Of a stretch of DNA of 64,000 bases, positions 21,475-32,099 are shown piece by piece; positions within the stretch are counted from its first letter, which is position 1; each line of letters starts with the position of its first letter. The notes below the pieces were generated by a model. The model was not told where the DNA came from. It was given only the letters and a program-made list of their open reading frames with translations, and did not search any database. Where the stretch lies: the NCBI GenBank assembly GCA_030035585.1, contig CM057462.1, positions 66,870,734 to 66,934,733 on the forward strand, read 5' to 3'. This stretch comes from Dugong dugon (lineage: Eukaryota > Chordata > Mammalia > Sirenia > Dugongidae). The position numbers and the translations under genes are program-made.

Positions 21475-22281
21475 GTACAACCAAATACTTCATGGGATTT
21501 GTTTTCTTGGTTTGGAGGTTTAGGGTCATGGTTTCATGGGACATCCCAACCAATTGGCCTAATACTGATTTTAATGCTTCTGTTCTACCTCCTAGTCCTA
21601 GTTCACTGTGTAGTGCCTGGGGTCTTAAAAACTTGTGAGTGACCATCTAAGGTACAATAATTGGTCTCTATTTGACTAGAGTGGCAGAGAGAGAAGGCAG
21701 GCCAGGAATTGGAGAAGGAATGGAATACATGCCTAATTGCCATGAACAACTGCCTACTTTGCCATGAGACCAGAAGAACTAGATGGTGCCCAGTTACCAT
21801 TATTGAATATTTTGATCAAAGATTCTATAAAGAATCTTTGATCAAAATAGCATAAAACATGAAACAGAACTTTAAATTTTCATGGAATCTAGACTTTATG
21901 GAGCCATTGAAGCTGGATGACCCCCTGAAACTATTGCTCTGAGGAAATCTCTAAATCTTAAACATTAAACTGAAATTATCCCCTGAGGTAATCTTTAAAC
22001 CAAACAATAGTTTGGCTTAAATAGAAAAGAATATCTGCCTTGAGCACTGGGTGCTTTTAATGAACTGTCTATATATAATTAAACTGATAAGAGCAACTTA
22101 AAAGGTTAGATGAGAATCTTAGGGGGCAGTGAGTTTGTGTTGATGGTGAAATAATTTGGAAAAGGATATCAAGAAAGGTAGCATAACTTAAAGAATGTAA
22201 CCAATTGCACTGAATTGTACATGTAGAAATTGTTGAATTGATATATTTTGCTGTGCATATCTTCACCAAAAAAAAAAAAAA
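21475..22281 (+). mobile_element. L1 3' UTR, 5'-truncated
   Basis: A non-coding plus-strand sequence ends 'gtgcatatcttcaccaaaa' plus poly-A (22266-22282). Its terminal 180 bp ('ggcagtgagtttgtgttgat', 'actgaattgtacatgtagaa') follows the L1 3'-end pattern also seen at 30290-30395. The segments 'gtagtgcctggggtcttaaa' and 'gaccagaagaactagatggt' fit elephant-type L1 3' UTRs, from memory. Confidence 0.8.
21808..21849. repeat. Perfect inverted repeat, 19-bp arms, 4-nt loop
   Basis: The left arm 'tattttgatcaaagattct' (21808-21826) and the right arm (21831-21849) are exact reverse complements around 'ataa'. It lies inside the L1 3' UTR, so the L1 transcript could fold here. Confidence 0.97.
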
Positions 22282-22282
22282 A

Positions 22283-23094
22283 AGATAAATAGATTGATTA
22301 TCAGCCCTTTTTAAGTCACTGAATGAACATCTGTGTCACCACTTTTAACAGCTGCATAGTATTGTGTTGTGTAGACTGATCACACTTTATGTAACTCATT
22401 TCCTACTGATAGATTACCGTGGGTTTTACAATAAACAATGCTGGGGGCCAATTTAAAAGGTACCATGCCCTTGACCCAGGGATTCCACAGAACATGGTCA
22501 CTGGCATGAAGGACCTGCAGAACAGGGCATGTTATTAACACAGTGACTAAGGCAGTAATAAAAGAATCCTCCATTCCTCAGGCTGGAGCAAGGGAAGGCA
22601 CATGGCTTAAATATAATTATTTGTCTTTTTATTCTGAGTTCCTGGGATGGAGTAGAAACATAGCAAATGCTGAATGAAGGGTGAGATTGGTCTCAATGCA
22701 GGGCGGAAGCACAGTTAGAGGTCAGAGCAGGGCTTACTTGATGCAAGCCTAGCTTGATGCTAAGACTCTGGAATACCACCCTTAGATCCCTACAAAGGAC
22801 CTATTCTGGCATCTGGGGAAGACAGAGAATGTGGGTGGGATCAAAGGGAGAGAAAAAGAAGGGTCCAGCAGGTGACAGAGTCATTGGCTTCCTGGAAAGA
22901 TGACACACCAAAGCCAGACACATCCCTGCTTTGTCCTTTACCACAGAGAAGCCATTCCCCTCTCTGACACACCTCCTGCCACTGTTGAATGGAGGAACTG
23001 TGGTCCACAGTGGAGGACAGTCAGGGAGGCAGCACTGGGAGTGTAGACATTAGAGTAACATAATCGCTGTCATCATCATCGTCACAGCAATACT
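22283..23094. other. Unassigned DNA
   Basis: No gene seen. 22320-22450 is AT-rich and could be part of an old L1 end ('gctgcatagtattgtgttgt'). Confidence 0.4.
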
Positions 23095-23320
23095 CATAAG
23101 GGCAGCTAACATGGACTGAGCACTTATCATAAGCCCGGTACTGTTCTAAGTGCTTCGGTTATATTAATCTTCATGCTAACTCTATGGTGTTGATGCTATT
23201 ACAATCACCATTATATGATGGAGACACGAAGCTCGGAGAAGTCATGAAGCTGGCTTCCAAGCTGGCCTGCAAAATGTTGGGATCTGAACCCAGCAGCCTC
23301 CTCCTGCCAGGGCTATTAAT
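23095..23320 (-). repeat. MIR SINE
   Basis: It shows 'tgagcacttatcataagccc', 'actgttctaagtgcttcgg' and 'aactctatggtgttgatgct', in MIR order on the minus strand. Confidence 0.78.
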
Positions 23321-23334
23321 CAGAATGCCACACT

Positions 23335-23458
23335 CCCTCTGCTACCTACCAGCAGTGTGCTTTGTGCAGCTTATTTAGCCTCTCTGAGACTTAGCTTCCT
23401 TCTCTGTAAAACGGAGATGACTATAGCCATCTCACTGTTAATGAGGAATTTAAGTGGA
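23335..23458 (+). repeat. MIR SINE fragment
   Basis: 'tttagcctctctgagactta' followed by 'ttctctgtaaaacggagatg' is a plus-strand MIR core. Confidence 0.72.
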
Positions 23459-23474
23459 CCAGTATAGCCAGGAA

Positions 23475-23669
23475 GGAGCCCTGGTGGCACAGTGGTTTAA
23501 GAAATGAACTGTAAACTGAAAGGTTGGTGGTTCAAAACCACCAGTGGCTCCATAGAATAAAGATGTGGCAGTCTGCTTCGGTAAAGATTTACAGCCTGGG
23601 AAACTCTATGGGGTTACTGTGAGTCAGAATGGACTCCATGGCAGTGGTTTTGGGTTTTTTTTTTTTTTT
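23475..23669 (+). mobile_element. AfroSINE, long form
   Basis: The head 'ggagccctggtggcacagtg', the B-box region 'ggttggtggttcaaaaccac', 'aagatttacagcctgggaaa' and the tail 'tgagtcagaatggactccat' are followed by a T-rich 3' end. Confidence 0.93.
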
Positions 23670-23798
23670 AATTGTATCCTGGAGCATCTAGCCTGCTGCT
23701 TAGCACTCAATAGAGAGTTATGCTCACCAGCATGTTGGCTCTCCTCTTGGAAGAGAGTCAGAAACAGGATCAATAAATGAGGGCTAACTGATCTCAAA

Positions 23799-24005
23799 AG
23801 AGCCCTGGTGGTGCAGTGGTTAAAGCACTCAGCTGCTAACCAGGAGGTCGGCAGTTCAAACCCACCAGCTGCTCCGCAGGAGAAAGACGTGGCAGTCTGC
23901 TTCAATAAAGATTTACAGCCTTGGAGACCCTCTGGGGCAGTTCTACTCTGTCCTATAGGGTCACTATGAATGGGAATTGATTGGACGGCAGTGGCTTTTT
24001 GGTTT
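23799..24005 (+). mobile_element. AfroSINE, long form
   Basis: Same subfamily as the copy 130 bp upstream ('aaagatttacagcc', 'ggggcagttctactctgtcc') and same orientation. The two are separate insertions, since single-copy sequence lies between them. Confidence 0.94.
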
Positions 24006-24640
24006 AACTGCTTTCAAGAGAAACTTGATGTTAATGTAAAGTAGATTTCTTCCATTCAACACACACTTGTCCTTCTCTTCTCTAAAACCAAACCCTTAGA
24101 ATGAGGGGCCTCTATTTTCAGTCACAACAGGGGGAGGTCTTCCTGCCCTCCAAGTTCCTGACAGTAAATGCTCACCAACTGCAAGTGTGGGTGTAAAAAG
24201 GGGTTTGGTGGAAATGTGTTACCTCAGTCTGGGCACTCCCAATAGAAGTGGGTCACATCCTGGCATCAGTGGCCACTTACCTAGCCCCTTATCTGAGCCC
24301 CCTCACTTTCCCCAGGGCATGTTTCAGCAAGGGCAGAAAAAGCAGGGATTCCTGGCCCAAGGCTTTCTTCTGGGCTTTAGCAGCTCTCTGAACTCTCGGA
24401 AACCTTATGACAAAACAGTGTGTGTGTGTGTGTGTGTGAAAGAGAGAGAGACAGATAGAGAATGAATGAGAATATTTCTGGAGAGGGGGCCTGTAGCTTT
24501 AAACATAATCTTATTTGGGTTCCTTCATTCCTAAAAAAGAAGAAGTGTTACGATAAATTGGTTTTCTCCTCAATGAACGCCATTACAGAAATCACTCTTG
24601 TACTGCCTGGGATGGAATTGCCTCCCATGTAACAGAGTTC
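24006..24640. other. Unassigned DNA with TG/GA microsatellite
   Basis: A (TG) run (24419-24438) followed by a GA-rich run to about 24460 interrupts otherwise unrecognised sequence. Confidence 0.6.
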
Positions 24641-24765
24641 TCCTCTGTCCCACACAACCATGACTCTAATTTTGTCTTCATTAGCTATGTGATCTTGGAT
24701 AAGGTATCTCATTTCCCTGGCCCCTGTTTCCAATCTGTAAAATGAAGATGGCAGACTTGTGAGTG
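24640..24765 (+). repeat. MIR SINE fragment
   Basis: 'ttagctatgtgatcttggat' and 'ccaatctgtaaaatgaagat' are a plus-strand MIR core. Confidence 0.72.
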
Positions 24766-24901
24766 ACTTTCAGCCTGGGCTCTACGAAGCTCCCCCGGGG
24801 TGCCTCAGGGAAGAGTAGTGGCCTGGAGGGAGCAGGGAAGGGTCAGGGCTCAGGGCCCACCTCCCTCCACCCAGAGCAGCCCTGGCTCTCATAACCTGTT
24901 G

Positions 24902-25096
24902 CAACTGAGTCGACTCCAACTCATGGCGACCCCATGTGTGTCAGAGTAGAACTGTGCTCCACAGGATTTTCAATGGCTGATTTTTCAGAAGTACATGGTC
25001 AGACCTTTCTTCCAAGGCACCTATGGGTAGACTCAAACCTCCAACCTTTCGGTTAGCAGTCTAGCGTGTTAACTGGTTGCACCACCCAGGGACTCT
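24902..25096 (-). mobile_element. AfroSINE, long form
   Basis: It shows 'gagtcgactccaactcatgg', 'tgtgtcagagtagaactgtg' and 'tttcggttagcagtct'. The 10-bp flank 'ctggctctca' is repeated exactly at 24892-24901 and 25097-25106. Confidence 0.95.
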
Positions 25097-25289
25097 CTGG
25101 CTCTCACAGAGTCTGCACATGATGTTACTTAAATAAATGGCTCTGTAGCTCCAAGCCAAAAATAAAACCAAACCCTGGCACAGATGATTACTTCAGTCCC
25201 TTCTGGCTTGTAAAGTCAGAACTTTGGCCACAGTCCAGGCTGCCCTGGTTCTTCTTTAATCCTTAGATGCGGTCAAGCCTCATGGTTAG

Positions 25290-25560
25290 GACCAGATGCC
25301 TAGGTGGAAACCAGCTCTACCACTTATGAAGTGACAGCACCTTAAGCGTATCAACTGACCTCTCTAGCCTGCTTCCTCATCTATAAACCATGCATAAAAG
25401 AAGTACCTGCCTTACAGGGTTATTGTGAGGCTAAAACAAATTAATAAAGCCAAAAACACCCCATCAGACCCACAGCATGCACTTATAAGCATTAGGAGCT
25501 ATTCTCTGTCATAGCTTCTAGCACAAGGCCTCAAACTTGAATGTTAATCAATAAATGGCA
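25290..25560 (+). repeat. MIR SINE
   Basis: 'aaccagctctaccacttatg' and 'cctgccttacagggttattg' are MIR-like, ending in an L2/MIR-type 'aatcaataaatggcagttga'. Confidence 0.72.
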
Positions 25561-25636
25561 GTTGAATAAAAGAGGGAGTGAAGGAATGAATTCCCAAAGT
25601 CTAAAATTCCATTACTTGAGTCTCTAAGTGAGTGCC

Positions 25637-25787
25637 AGAGCCCTGCTGGTGCAGTGGTTAAGAGCTTGGCTGTTAAACAAAAGGTAGGCAGTTCAAATCC
25701 ACCAGCCAATCCTTGGAAACCATATGGGGCAGTTCTACTCTGTCCTATAGGTCACTATGAGTCAGAATGGACTCGATGGCAATGGGT
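25637..25787 (+). mobile_element. AfroSINE, short form
   Basis: Head 'agagccctgctggtgcagtg', 'gcagttcaaatccaccagcc' and tail 'tgagtcagaatggactcgat' are seen. Flanks 'taagtgagtgcc' (25625-25636) and 'taagtgaatacc' (25788-25799) match at 10 of 12 positions. Confidence 0.93.
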
Positions 25788-25814
25788 TAAGTGAATACCC
25801 CTGAAAGCATTAGG

Positions 25815-25973
25815 CCAGTGCTTCTTAAGCTTCACTGTGCACACAACTCACCTAGGAACCTTGTTAAAATACACAGTCTGATTCAGCAGGGCGGGGTGGG
25901 GCTGAGCCTCGGCCTTTCTAACAAGTCCCCAGGTGAGATGTTGTGGGGCCATAGCCCACACTTTGAGAAGCAA
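25815..25973 (+). mobile_element. hAT-type MITE (MER5-related)
   Basis: It begins 'cagtgcttcttaagcttcac' and ends 'cactttgagaagcaag'. The ends are imperfect inverted repeats of the CAGTG...TTGAGAA type, and the middle holds 'aacaagtccccaggtgag'. No clear 8-bp duplication. Confidence 0.65.
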
Positions 25974-26129
25974 GGCTTTGCTCCTCCATTGGTCATGTTC
26001 TTTAGCTTGCTGGCTTCCCATCTACAACTAGCAAACCACTCAGGACCCTAGGAAACATCTGTAGATCAAGTGCTATCTATCAGCCACTCTATGCTAGGCT
26101 CTTAAGAATTGACCCGGAAGTTCATGAGA

Positions 26130-26290
26130 AACCCTGAGTACATATCTAGGCTCCACCACAGATAATCCTGGGCAAGTCCCTTAGCCTTTCCGGGGCTAAT
26201 TCTCTTCATTTGTAAAGTGAGAACATAACACCCTCCGTGCCAAGCTTGCAGAACTGCCGTGAGAATAAAAAGTGATAACACATGGGACCA
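26130..26290 (+). repeat. MIR SINE
   Basis: 'tgggcaagtcccttagcctt' and 'tcttcatttgtaaagtgaga' are followed by 'gccgtgagaataaaaagtga'. Confidence 0.75.
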
Positions 26291-26830
26291 TCCAGGGTGA
26301 GAGACCATGATTAACCAGCAGGCTTCATTTCCAAGATCTCATCTTCACGCCTTGAACGTTCCCCTCAGAGCGACACTAACAAGCATTGTTTTTTGCATAA
26401 TGGCATGTCAGGGAAGAGAAGAGGAAGTCAGACCTGCTAAATTTAGCAAGTGCTTACGCCCCCTCAACCAAGGCTCAGCCCACGCACTTTACCATGAGTA
26501 GGTGCCTTTCTATATTTAACTTCTGTGTGCACCTTCCACTTGTGATCTGACACTGAAAACCCCGGGAGGATGTGGTGAGGAGGGAAAGGAAGTTCACAAA
26601 ATGTGAGCCAGGGCTGACTGACATCACGTGAGGCACCATCTGTACCTTCAGGTGTGTGTTCTTCCTGGAAGAAACCGGAAAGATTTCTTCAACTTCTCCC
26701 CATTCCTCCTCTTGGAGTCTCAGATTCAACTTGGCCAAGCTGTGGCCAGAGACCTCAATGCCTAGCCATATCTGATGCTTTGGGGACACTAGCACTGAGC
26801 TGGGAGTAAGTGTGCCATTGGACAGTCCAA
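26291..26830. other. Unassigned DNA
   Basis: No repeat or exon recognised. A 142-codon minus-strand ORF (26475-26903) lacks any domain and runs into the MIR at its N-terminal end. Confidence 0.4.
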
Positions 26831-26849
26831 TAGAAGTCAAGGAGATAGG

Positions 26850-27010
26850 CAGAGAATTCTCCAGTGCCTTCCACATGCCAGGCATGGTGATAGGCCCGTT
26901 CACACATGATCAAATTTAAACCACACAACAACGTCACCCAGTTGGTATCATCCTCATGCTACAGGTGAGCAAGTGGAGGTCCAAAGAGATGAAGGGAATT
27001 GTCCACAGCC
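26850..27010 (-). repeat. MIR SINE
   Basis: 'ttccacatgccaggcatggt', 'ttaaaccacacaacaacgtc' and 'caggtgagcaagtggaggtc' follow MIR order. Confidence 0.75.
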
Positions 27011-27054
27011 ATAAAGGGTAGAGAATGCAGGTCAGTTTCTGAAGTCTCAGGCCT

Positions 27055-27200
27055 CCTCTACAGGTGGCTGTCAGGGTGGTTATGGGTTCAAGTCTCACCT
27101 ATGCCATCACTCAGGGGTCAAAGGTGTGACCTTGAGTTAGTCACTTCCTCTCTTGGGGTCTCAATTTCCTCATCTGTCAAATGAGCCCACTGGGCTGGTT
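27055..27200 (+). repeat. MIR SINE
   Basis: 'aaggtgtgaccttgagttag' and 'ctcaatttcctcatctgtca' are a well-kept plus-strand MIR core. Confidence 0.8.
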
Positions 27201-27389
27201 TTTTGTTTTATTTCTGAATGTCTTCTTGATGCCACCAGACACTGGTGGCCAGAGGAGGTGAGAATAAATCTGGGGGTGGTTCTCCAACTTTCAAACCATA
27301 GGGTGACCTCTACCCCATGCTTATCTTCCAGTCAGCACACAGAGATCCTATCCTATCACCACTGGAGACTATGAAGTCATTTACTCATT

Positions 27390-27510
27390 CTTCTGGGGAA
27401 CTTTAACTGCAGGCCTCTATGTTAAGCAGTCTACCAGGCACTGGGGGTACTGAAATGAATGGCAATCCCTGCACCAGAGTTCACTGGCAAATAGGGGAGA
27501 ATGACCCAGG
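27390..27510 (-). repeat. L2 LINE 3' fragment
   Basis: 'ctaccaggcactgggggtac' and 'aatgaatggcaatccctgca' match the reverse L2 3' pattern. Confidence 0.55.
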
Positions 27511-27650
27511 AAGACCTCTGATCCCTACCCTGTGGTCAGTGTGGTGATGGAGATCCACGGGGCACAGGGGTTGGTGCCCAACCCAGCCTGAGGGGCTGGG
27601 GAAAAGAACAAGTGGCTGACAGACAAAATAAACATGGATGTTCTAGGCTA

Positions 27651-27814
27651 GCGGCTCTCAAAGTGTGGTTCCAGGCCTGCAGCATCAGCATCATCCGGGA
27701 ACTTGTTAAAAAATGCACATTCTCGGGCCCCATCCCAGACCTACAGAATGAGCAGTCTGTCTTTTAACAGCCCTCCAGGTGATTCTGTGTCTCACTCACA
27801 TTTGAGAACCACTG
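27651..27814 (+). mobile_element. hAT MITE, MER5A-like
   Basis: 'ctctcaaagtgtggttccag', 'gcagcatcagcatcatccgg', 'aattctcgggccccatccca'-type centre and 'tttgagaaccactg' end match MER5A in order and length (about 165 bp). Terminal inverted repeats are partly preserved. Confidence 0.82.
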
Positions 27815-28119
27815 GAAGACGGCAAAACATTGAACTATCGACTCTCTAGGTCCCACACAGTTTAGAAAAGTGGCCTAAAAAATACACTCTCCATTCTCTC
27901 TGTTGGACAATCTAAGTGCTCTTGTTAGACACCTGCAGAGCTCTGTGCTCAGACACCCAGTCACACCTCCGCAGGGACCTTCGCTGGTGACACCTCAGGG
28001 GTCTGCCTTGGGCTTTTATTGAGGATGGTTACAAGAAACAGCCACAGGGAAACCATCTCTGAATTGCTCTGACAAGCTTGTTTCCTATCAATTTACACAA
28101 AACTCCTTCTATAAAGACC

Positions 28120-28447
28120 TACATGAGAATACAGTGGCAAGCAGTAACTTGGCAAAGACTTTTTAAAAACAGTAAAACCCAGTGTTTGTGAGTATACAGG
28201 GGGGAAGAATCACACTCTTCTGGTAAGCCTATAAATTGATACTGCCTTTCTGGAGACATGTCTGTCAAATGTTTTAAAAAATGTACATCCCCTTGACCTA
28301 GTAATTCAATTTCAGAAATTAATCCTGAAGAAAATCATGACTGTGTATGAGCATTTCACTTCAAGGATATGCATTTAGCATCATTTGTTACATCAAAAAA
28401 AACAAAAAAAAGGAAGCAACATAAATGTTTAAAATAAGGGATTGATT
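28120..28447 (+). mobile_element. Old L1 3' region
   Basis: 'ctataaattgatactgcctt' followed by 'cccttgacctagtaattcaa' is typical of old mammalian L1 3' regions. It is interrupted at its 3' side by the AfroSINE at 28448. Confidence 0.72.
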
Positions 28448-28643
28448 AAAAAAACCCACTGCCATCGAGTTAGTTCTGACTCATAGTGACCCTCTAGGAC
28501 AGAGTAGAACTGCCTGTTAGGGCTTCCTAGGCTGTAATCTTTGCAGAAGCAGACTGCTGCATCCTTCTCCTGCGGGAGTGGCTGGTGGGCCAATGTTTCA
28601 GTTAACAGCCAAGCGCTTTCACCACTGCACCACCAGGGCTCCT
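28448..28643 (-). mobile_element. AfroSINE, intermediate form
   Basis: 'catcgagttagttctgactc', 'ctaggctgtaatctttgcag' and 'accaccagggctcc' are seen in reverse. The 13-bp flank 'taagggattgatt' is exactly repeated (28435-28447 and 28644-28656). Confidence 0.96.
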
Positions 28644-28661
28644 TAAGGGATTGATTGCTAG

Positions 28662-29345
28662 GTAGCTATTCATTCATTCATTCATTTATTCATTCATCAG
28701 ATATTTATTGGGTAGACTATGTGCCAGGCAATGTTTTACTCTTTGCCCTCCTGGGAGGGAAGGCAACCAGTGAACAAATAAGCCAGTACAATACACCTAG
28801 GGAGTCAACGGTACAATACACATAGGGAGTCAACTGTACAATATACATAGGGAGTTTGCTATGAGGAAGCAAAGCAGCAAGGGGAGTGCTGGAGCGGGTG
28901 TTCCAATCTGGAATAGGGTGAAGGAGATAGAGTGAGCTTTGTGGAACCTGGAGAAGATATTCCAGGCATAGGGAACTATCTTCCAGACAGAGAGAAACAG
29001 CAAAGGAGACCAAGAACACATAGGGTTCTGGGCATGTTTGAAGCACAGCAAGGAGGCCACTGTGACTAAAGCTGGGTGGCTGAACCGAGAGCATGGGGAT
29101 ATGGGGACTGAGGTCATGTAGGACCTTGCAAGCCTTTATGGAACTTTTACTTTTACTCTGGGTGAGAAGGGAGGGTTTTGAGCACATGAGGGATTCTGAC
29201 TTATGTTTTGGATGCATCCCTCTGGCTTCTGGGCTGAGAGTAGATTCTAGGGGGCAAGTGTGGAAGTAGGGACATTATTAGGGGGCTTTTGCAATAATCC
29301 GTGCTAGAGATGGCAGAGGTGCAAACCAGAGTAATAGAAACGGAG
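28662..29345 (-). repeat. L2 LINE, ~680 bp, with an internal tandem repeat
   Basis: Reverse-orientation L2 landmarks occur in order: ATTC simple repeat and 'ttattgggtagactatgtgc', then 'gtgactaaagctgggtgg', 'gtaggaccttgcaagccttt', 'gggagggttttgagcacatg' and 'ttttgcaataatccgtgc'. The L2 ORF is fully decayed. The chance-like minus ORF at 28717-29217 lies on its sense strand and may preserve old L2 frame. Confidence 0.82.
28785..28859. repeat. 25-bp tandem repeat, three units
   Basis: Units of 25 bp start at 28785, 28810 and 28835 with the core 'gtacaatacacatagggag'. Units 1 and 2 differ at two positions; unit 3 is more diverged at its end. It lies inside the L2. Confidence 0.9.
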
Positions 29346-29699
29346 ATGAGAAGTTGTCAACTTTTGAATCTATCCTGGAGGTGTGTTTGGGCCTGGCCCA
29401 CTTGCTGATGGCCAGCTTTTATGCAGAGGGACGCCGGCCCAGAGGTGACACATGTGGCTGACTGAACAGATGCTTTTGTCTCCAGAAGGTGAGGTGAGGA
29501 AGGACAAGCAAAGAAGATGTGCCATACCTTCAGAGGGAAAAACGAGTCAGCAAGAGATGCTACACAAACCTATCTGCCTTCTCTGATGGAAACTTATGAA
29601 ACCTTAAATGGGAAGTTTCACACTATGAGGTACCCAACTTTTATGCTTCCAGATGTGGGGCACTGGCTGCTTGCTTAGAGTCAAAGGTCAATGACAGGC
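29346..29699. other. Unassigned DNA
   Basis: No gene or repeat recognised. Confidence 0.4.
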
Positions 29700-29900
29700 A
29701 ACCAAAGAAATGCAAATTAAAATAAGGATGTGATATAATTTTTGTTATCAGATAGGCAAAGATTTAAAAAGAATGATAACACCCAGTGTTGGTGTGGGTG
29801 TATGGAAACAGCACTCCCATACACTGCTAGAGGAAGTTTAAATTAGTACTGCCTTTTGGGGGCAGTTTGGCAATATGTTATCAAAAGCCTTTAAAAAGTA
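29700..29900 (+). mobile_element. Old L1 3' region, left piece (outer layer of an L1 nest)
   Basis: 'caaagaaatgcaaattaaaa', 'tgataacacccagtgttggt' and 'tggcaatatgttatcaaaag' are L1 3'-region phrases. The sequence is cut at about 29900 and resumes at 31781 with 'tctacttttaggaatttatt', the expected continuation. Confidence 0.75.
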
Positions 29901-31780
29901 TACGCCAAAAGAACTAGAATAGCTAAAGCAATTTTGAAAAAGAAAAAATAAAGTGAAAGGAATCACTCTACCCAATTTTAAGACTTATTATATGATTATA
30001 GTCATCGAGACTGTGTGGTACTGGCAGAAGGATAGACGCACAGTTCAAGGGAATAGAATACGGAACCTGGAAATAGCTCCACGTAAGGATGGCAAACTGA
30101 CTTTTGACAAAGGTGCAAAAGAATTCAGTGGAGGAAGGACACTCTTTTCAACAAATGGTGCTGGAGTTACATGAAATATCTAGAACTGGCAAACGTAGGG
30201 AAACCAAAGTTTATCCCAGGGTGGAAGGGAGGGGAAAAGAAGAAGCCATTGCTTAGGGGGCAATGAGTTTCTGTTAAGGGTGATGGAAAAATTTGGAAAC
30301 AGTAGTGATGGATGCACAATATAATGAAGGTAATTTGTCACTGAATTATACATGGAAAAAATCTTGAAAGGGCAAAAAATAAAAAATAAAAAAATTGTGC
30401 TGGAGCAACTGGCTAGCCATAGGCAAAACAATGAGCCTCAACCTAAGACCCACAATTTATATAAAAATTAAATCAAAATGGGCCATAGATTTAAATATAT
30501 AATGTAAAATTATAAAAATTTTAAAAGAAAACATAGGAGAATATCTTCAGGACCCAGGGCTTGATAACGAATGTTTAGACATGACACCAAAAGCATAATC
30601 CAGAAAAGAAAAAATTAATAAATCAGACTTCATCAAAAGTAAAAACTTTTGTTCTACAAAGACCCCATTGAGGGAATGAAAAGATAAACTACAGACTGGG
30701 AGAAAATATTCACAAACCACATATCTGACAAGGACTCATATCTAGAATACATTAAGAACACTCAAAACTCAACAGTAAGAACCAAACAATGCAGTTAGAA
30801 TATTGGCAAAAGACATGAACAAACATTTTACTGAAAAGGATATAAGAATGGCAAATAAGCACATGAAAAGATGTTCAACATCATCATTAGGGAAAAGACA
30901 AATTAAAACCACAAGATACCATTATACGTCTATCAAAACAATTAAAATAAAAATCAGTGATAGCACCAAATGCTGGTGAGGATGTGGAGACACTAGTCTC
31001 TCATACATTTCTAGTGGGAATGTAAGATAGTATAGTCACCCTGGAAAAGACTTTGGGAGTTTCTTGAAAAACTAAACATATACTTAACTTATAACATGGC
31101 AAACATACTCCTGGGTATTTATCCCATAAAATCCACATTTATAGCCACAGAAAAATCTATACATGGATGTTCATAGGAGCCTTATTTGTAAAAGCCAAAA
31201 ACTGGAAACAGCCAAAATGCCCTACAATAGTTGAATAGTTAAACTGTGGTACATCCATACCATGGAATATTGCTTAGTAATAAGGATCAGCATATTGATA
31301 CATGCAACAATTTAGATGGATCTCAAGGGCATTATGCTGAATGAAAAACACCAATCTCAAAAGGTTGTATAATGTATGATTCAATTTACATGACATCCTT
31401 GAAATTGGTAATTATAGAGATGAAGAACACATTAGTGGTTAGGAAGACTTGAGGGGGGAAGGGTAGGTACAACAACTATAAAGGGGTAGCACAAGGGAGA
31501 TCTTTTGTGTGATGTAATTGTCCTATATCTTGATTTTGGTAGTGATTACACGAATCAACACATGTGATACGATGACACAGAACTATTTACTCACACTATA
31601 CCGAAGTCAATTCTTTGTTTTGATATTGTATTATAGTTATGTATCATGCAACCATTGGGTAAAACTGGGTGAAGGGTACAAGAGACCTCTCTTTATGATG
31701 TTTCCAACTTCCTGTGACTCTGTAAGTACTTCAGAATAAAAAGTTGAAAAACTATCACGAGAACAGAAGGAAAAAAAAAA
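29901..31780 (+). mobile_element. L1 (ORF2 C-terminus plus 3' UTR) inserted in an older L1
   Basis: The ORF2 3' region is readable near 29953-30160 ('LPNFKTYYMIIVIETVWYW'), then 'aaaatgggccatagatttaa', 'gcaaataagcacatgaaaag' and 'accatggaatattgcttagt' in order. The 3' end is 'cagaataaaaagttg', followed by 23 extra bases and an A run (31771-31780). It is itself interrupted at 30167-30396. Frame is broken throughout. Confidence 0.85.
30167..30396 (+). mobile_element. Short L1 3' end nested inside the L1
   Basis: 'gggcaatgagtttctgttaa', 'ggtgatggaaaaatttggaa' and 'ctgaattatacatggaaaaa' form the terminal ~230 bp of an L1, with an A-rich tail. Flanks share 'gtgctggag' (30158-30166, 30397-30405), a 9-bp duplication, and the host reading continues across it. 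Confidence 0.88.
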
Positions 31781-32095
31781 GCCCTTTAACCCCCAAATTC
31801 TACTTTTAGGAATTTATTCTAAGGTAATATCAAAAAGGTCTCAAAGATCAACTGGTAAAAATGAGCATCTCAGAGTTGCTTATAATAGTGAAAAATTAGA
31901 GCCAACCTCTATATGTCCTTAATCAGTTAAATAAATTATGATCAATATATCCAGAATATTGTACAATCAGTAAAATGATGATATAGAGCTACATTTATTG
32001 ATATGGAAAGGCATTCACAATATACTATATTAAGGGAAAAAGATCACTTAAAAGCAGCATGTGATTCTTTTCTTTTTTTTTAAATCTACGCAAAT
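31781..32095 (+). mobile_element. Old L1 3' region, right piece
   Basis: It continues the 29700-29900 element: 'aggaatttattctaaggtaa', 'gagttgcttataatagtg', 'ttaaataaattatgatcaat'. It ends in a T/A-rich stretch near 32070-32095. Confidence 0.75.
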
Positions 32096-32099
32096 GTAT

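Noticed and set aside
21808-21849. microRNA precursor
   Set aside because: A 19-bp stem with a 4-nt loop is too short for a typical precursor and lies in a repeat. Kept as a structural finding only.
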